A DNA stretch of 64,000 nucleotides, taken from the NCBI RefSeq assembly GCF_002278075.1, contig NZ_CP022990.1:2108001-2172000 (forward strand). Direction: 5' to 3'. Shown here piece by piece: positions 58,030-64,000 of the stretch. The DNA comes from Paraburkholderia aromaticivorans. GTDB lineage: Bacteria > Pseudomonadota > Gammaproteobacteria > Burkholderiales > Burkholderiaceae. Every line of letters starts with the position of its first letter. Position 1 is the first letter of the stretch. Under the pieces are notes generated by a model. That model searched no databases and was not told where the DNA came from. It saw only the letters and a program-made list of their open reading frames with translations. Made by a program: the position numbers and the translations under genes.

Positions 58030-60232
58030 TCAATCCGCGCGCAATACGATCGTGGCGAGCGGCGGCAGCGTCAGTGCGGCGGAATGCGGCCAGCCGTGGC
58101 TCGATTGCGAGTCGGTATGGATCAGCCCGGCGTTGCCCATGTTCGAGCCGCCGTACACACCGGCGTCCGTATTGAGCACTTCCGCCCAGCGTCCGGCGCG
58201 CGGCATGCCGATCCGGTAACCGACCCGCGGCACCGGCGTCATATTGCACACTACGACGACTTCGCGGCCGGCGCCATCGGTGCGGCGATACGCGAAGACG
58301 CTGTTGCCGCTGTCGTCGCCGATCAGCCATTCGAAGCCGCCCGGCTCGCAATCGAGCAGATACAGGGCGGGCTCGTCGCTATACAGGCGGTTCAGGTCGC
58401 GCACCAGCTTCTGCACGCCATGGTGGTTCGCATCGTCGAGCAGATGCCAATGCGGCGACGCATCGTGATCGAATTCCGCCAACTGGCCGAATTCGCCGCC
58501 CATGAACAGCAGCTTCTTGCCCGGATGCGTCCACATGAAACCGAAGTACGCGCGCAGGTTGGCGAACTTTTGCCACCTGTCGCCGGGCATCTTGCCGAGC
58601 AGCGAACCCTTGCCATGCACCACTTCGTCGTGCGACAGCGGCAGCACGAAGCGCTCCGAATACGCGTACACCATCCCGAAGGTCATGTTGTGGTGATGGT
58701 ATTGACGGTAGACCGGGTCTTCTTCCATGTAGTGCAGCGTGTCGTGCATCCAGCCCATATTCCACTTGAACTGGAAGCCGAGGCCGCCGTCTTCGACACG
58801 CGCCGTCACGCCCGGCCACGCCGTCGATTCCTCGGCGATCGTGATCGCGCCCGGCACGCCCGGCACGTAGCCGACTTCGTGATTCAGCCGCTTCAGGAAC
58901 GCGATCGATTCGAGGTTCTCGCGACCGCCGTAAATGTTCGGCACCCACTGGTCGGCGGCGCGCGAATAGTCGCGGTATAGCATCGACGCGACCGCGTCCA
59001 CGCGCAAACCGTCGACGTGATAGCGCTTCAGCCACGCTAGCCCCGAGGCGATCAGGAACGCGCTCACCTCGTGGCGGCCGAGGTTGTAGATCATCGTGTT
59101 CCAGTCCTGGTGATACCCCTCGCGCGGGTCGGCGTGCTCGTAGAGCGGCGTGCCGTCGAAATCGATCAGACCGTGCGCGTCGTTCGGAAAGTGCGCGGGC
59201 ACCCAGTCGAGAATCACGCCGAGTCCGGCCTCATGCGCCTTGTCGACGAATCTCGCGAACTGCTCGGGTTTGCCGAAGCGCGCGGAAGGCGCGAATTGCC
59301 CGAGCGGCTGATAGCCCCACGAGCCGCCGAACGGATGCTCGGCAATCGGCATGAACTCCACATGCGTGAAGCCCATGCTTTTCACGTACGGAATCATCCG
59401 CTCCGCGAGTTCATCCCAATCGAGCGCGCGCTGGCCTTCTTCCGCGACGCGCAACCAGGATTCGGCGTGTACTTCGTAGATCGAAATCGGCGAGCGCGGG
59501 GTCTGTTTGCCGGCGCGCGACTGAATCCATTCGTGGTCGCTCCACGGAAACTGTTCGACCTCGTCGACGTGCGCCACGATGGACGCCGTGCCCGGTGGCT
59601 TCTCCGTTTGCATCGCGCAGGGATCGGCTTTCAAAGGCAGCGGATGGCCGTCGCGCGACAGCAGTTCGTATTTGTAGCGCGTGCCCGGCCCGACACGCGG
59701 CACGAACAATTCCCATACGCCGGCCTGATGCCGCAGCCGCATCGGATGACGGCGGCCGTCCCACGCATTGAAGTCGCCCACCACCGAGACGCGCCGCGCG
59801 TTCGGCGCCCACACGGCGAAGCGCACGCCCGGCACGCCGTCCACTTCCATCGGACGGGCGCCGAGGCATTCGAGCACCGCGTAAGGATCGCCGCCGGCGA
59901 GGCGCCCGAGCGGTTCGTCGCCGAGAACGGGACCGAACGCATACGTGTCTTCGATTTCCTGCACCACGCCGTGCCAGTCGATGCGCAAACGGTAGGGCGC
60001 GGCGGACGTCACACGGCCGGCAAACAGCCCCGGTCGCAACTGCTCGAGCTCGCCGAGCAGCGCACCGTCGGCGCGCGAAATCACGCTGACGTGCGTGGCG
60101 TTCGGCAACAGCGCGCGCACCACCGGACCCGCGTCCGTGTGATGCAGCCCGAGCTGCGAAAAAGGATCGGGGTGGCGCGCTTCGACGAGGGCGTCGATAT
60201 CGAGCGGTTGGAGGCCCGCGGCCGGATCATGC

Positions 60233-60240
<8 letters not shown>
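58030..60240 (-). CDS. glgB: 1,4-alpha-glucan branching enzyme
   Basis: GH13 enzyme of 736 residues that introduces alpha-1,6 branches. It has an extra N-terminal domain (about 15-110), then CBM48 ([21 protein letters not shown]), then the barrel with Asp near 414 ([18 protein letters not shown]), Glu near 468 ([12 protein letters not shown]) and Asp near 537 ([16 protein letters not shown]). The start overlaps the treS stop by 8 bp. In GlgE-pathway organisms GlgB branches the chains extended by GlgE. Confidence 0.95.
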
Positions 60241-63693
<3,453 letters not shown>

Positions 63694-63697
<4 letters not shown>

Positions 63698-64000
63698 GTC
63701 GCACCTTCCGTTGGGGTTGGGTTGCCAGCGTCTGCGTGATAGTCGCTGTCGGCTTCATCCGGCCGTTCGGCGGGCAGGCCGCCGAGCGGCGCGATGCGCC
63801 AGATCGAGAACGGCTGACCCGACCCGAGCTGGACGTGTTGCCAGCGGCCGTGCCATTCGAAGCGCGCGCCGGTCATCTGATCGGTGAGTTCCAGCGGGCC
63901 ATGATCGTGCAGATTCCATTTCTGGAAAGTCTCCCACGACAATTCGATATCCGCGCCCTGTTCGTTGAACGGGTCGAGATTGATCGCCACGACAATGACG
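63694..64000 (-). CDS. glgE: Alpha-1,4-glucan:maltose-1-phosphate maltosyltransferase, C-terminal end (gene runs off the window)
   Basis: The last 101 or so residues are present: VAINLDPFNEQGADIEL, FQKWNLHDHGPLELTDQMTG and WHGRWQHVQLGSGQPFSIWRI, which match the C-terminal beta domain of GlgE. GlgE transfers maltose from maltose 1-phosphate to growing glucan. The catalytic domain lies beyond the window. Its stop overlaps the treS-maltokinase start (ATGA), as expected for the enzyme using that kinase's product. The identity is supported by neighbour content as well as sequence. Confidence 0.85.

Overview
The window is a GC-rich, densely packed piece of a betaproteobacterial chromosome, most likely Burkholderia sensu lato and probably Paraburkholderia. 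I base this on codon and GC style, the acnA-prpD-prpC-mdh / sdhCDABE-gltA / leuCDB-asd / truA-trpF-trpB-trpA-accD-folC-cvpA-purF-metZ order that I recall from the second chromosome of these bacteria, and the absence of phage, insertion-sequence or tRNA signatures. Every gene looks native, and I see no clear transferred island.

Layout. (1) 1-5024: the 5' end of a MocR/GabR-type regulator, divergent from a polyamine-type ABC importer (ATPase, binding protein, two permeases). Strong hairpins separate the binding-protein gene from the permease genes. (2) 5178-9091: an OmpA-type lipoprotein, then a BvgA/NarL-like response regulator, a protein with a decayed kinase ATPase region plus an HPt domain, and an unrecognised membrane protein. 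(3) 9097-17651, minus strand: mdh, a CoA-ester lyase, prpC, a lysozyme-inhibitor-like secreted protein, prpD and acnA. (4) 18035-24273: a GntR/UTRA regulator with a 20-bp perfect palindrome between it and a good promoter facing mdh, then sdhCDAB, sdhE and gltA ending in a terminator. (5) 24494-29567: leuC, an entericidin-like lipoprotein, leuD and leuB, then a short ORF rich in Thr, Ile and Lys codons followed by alternative hairpins in front of asd, then a terminator. (6) 29642-42467: fimV-like gene, truA, trpF, trpB, an orphan adenine methyltransferase, trpA, accD, folC, a SPOR-domain gene, cvpA and purF. (7) 42531-46305: a SAM-II-like riboswitch with terminator ahead of metZ, a 16-bp tandem repeat, an AraC regulator, an FKBP isomerase and a second kinase-like protein with a degenerate ATP site. 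(8) 46399-48565: a CorC/HlyC-type membrane protein and a TSUP permease. (9) 48599-64000, minus strand: glgE (partial), treS-maltokinase fusion, glgB, glgX, treZ, malQ, treY.

How the genes work together. Regions 3 and 4 supply much of the TCA cycle (citrate synthase, aconitase, succinate dehydrogenase, malate dehydrogenase) next to two methylcitrate-cycle enzymes. The central block joins leucine, aspartate-family, tryptophan, fatty-acid, folate, purine and methionine synthesis. Region 9 is a complete trehalose-maltose-1-phosphate-alpha-glucan interconversion operon. The observations I rate highest are the asd leader peptide, the orphan methyltransferase inside the trp genes, the response-regulator/pseudokinase-HPt locus, and the GntR palindrome with a divergent promoter and very long mdh leader.
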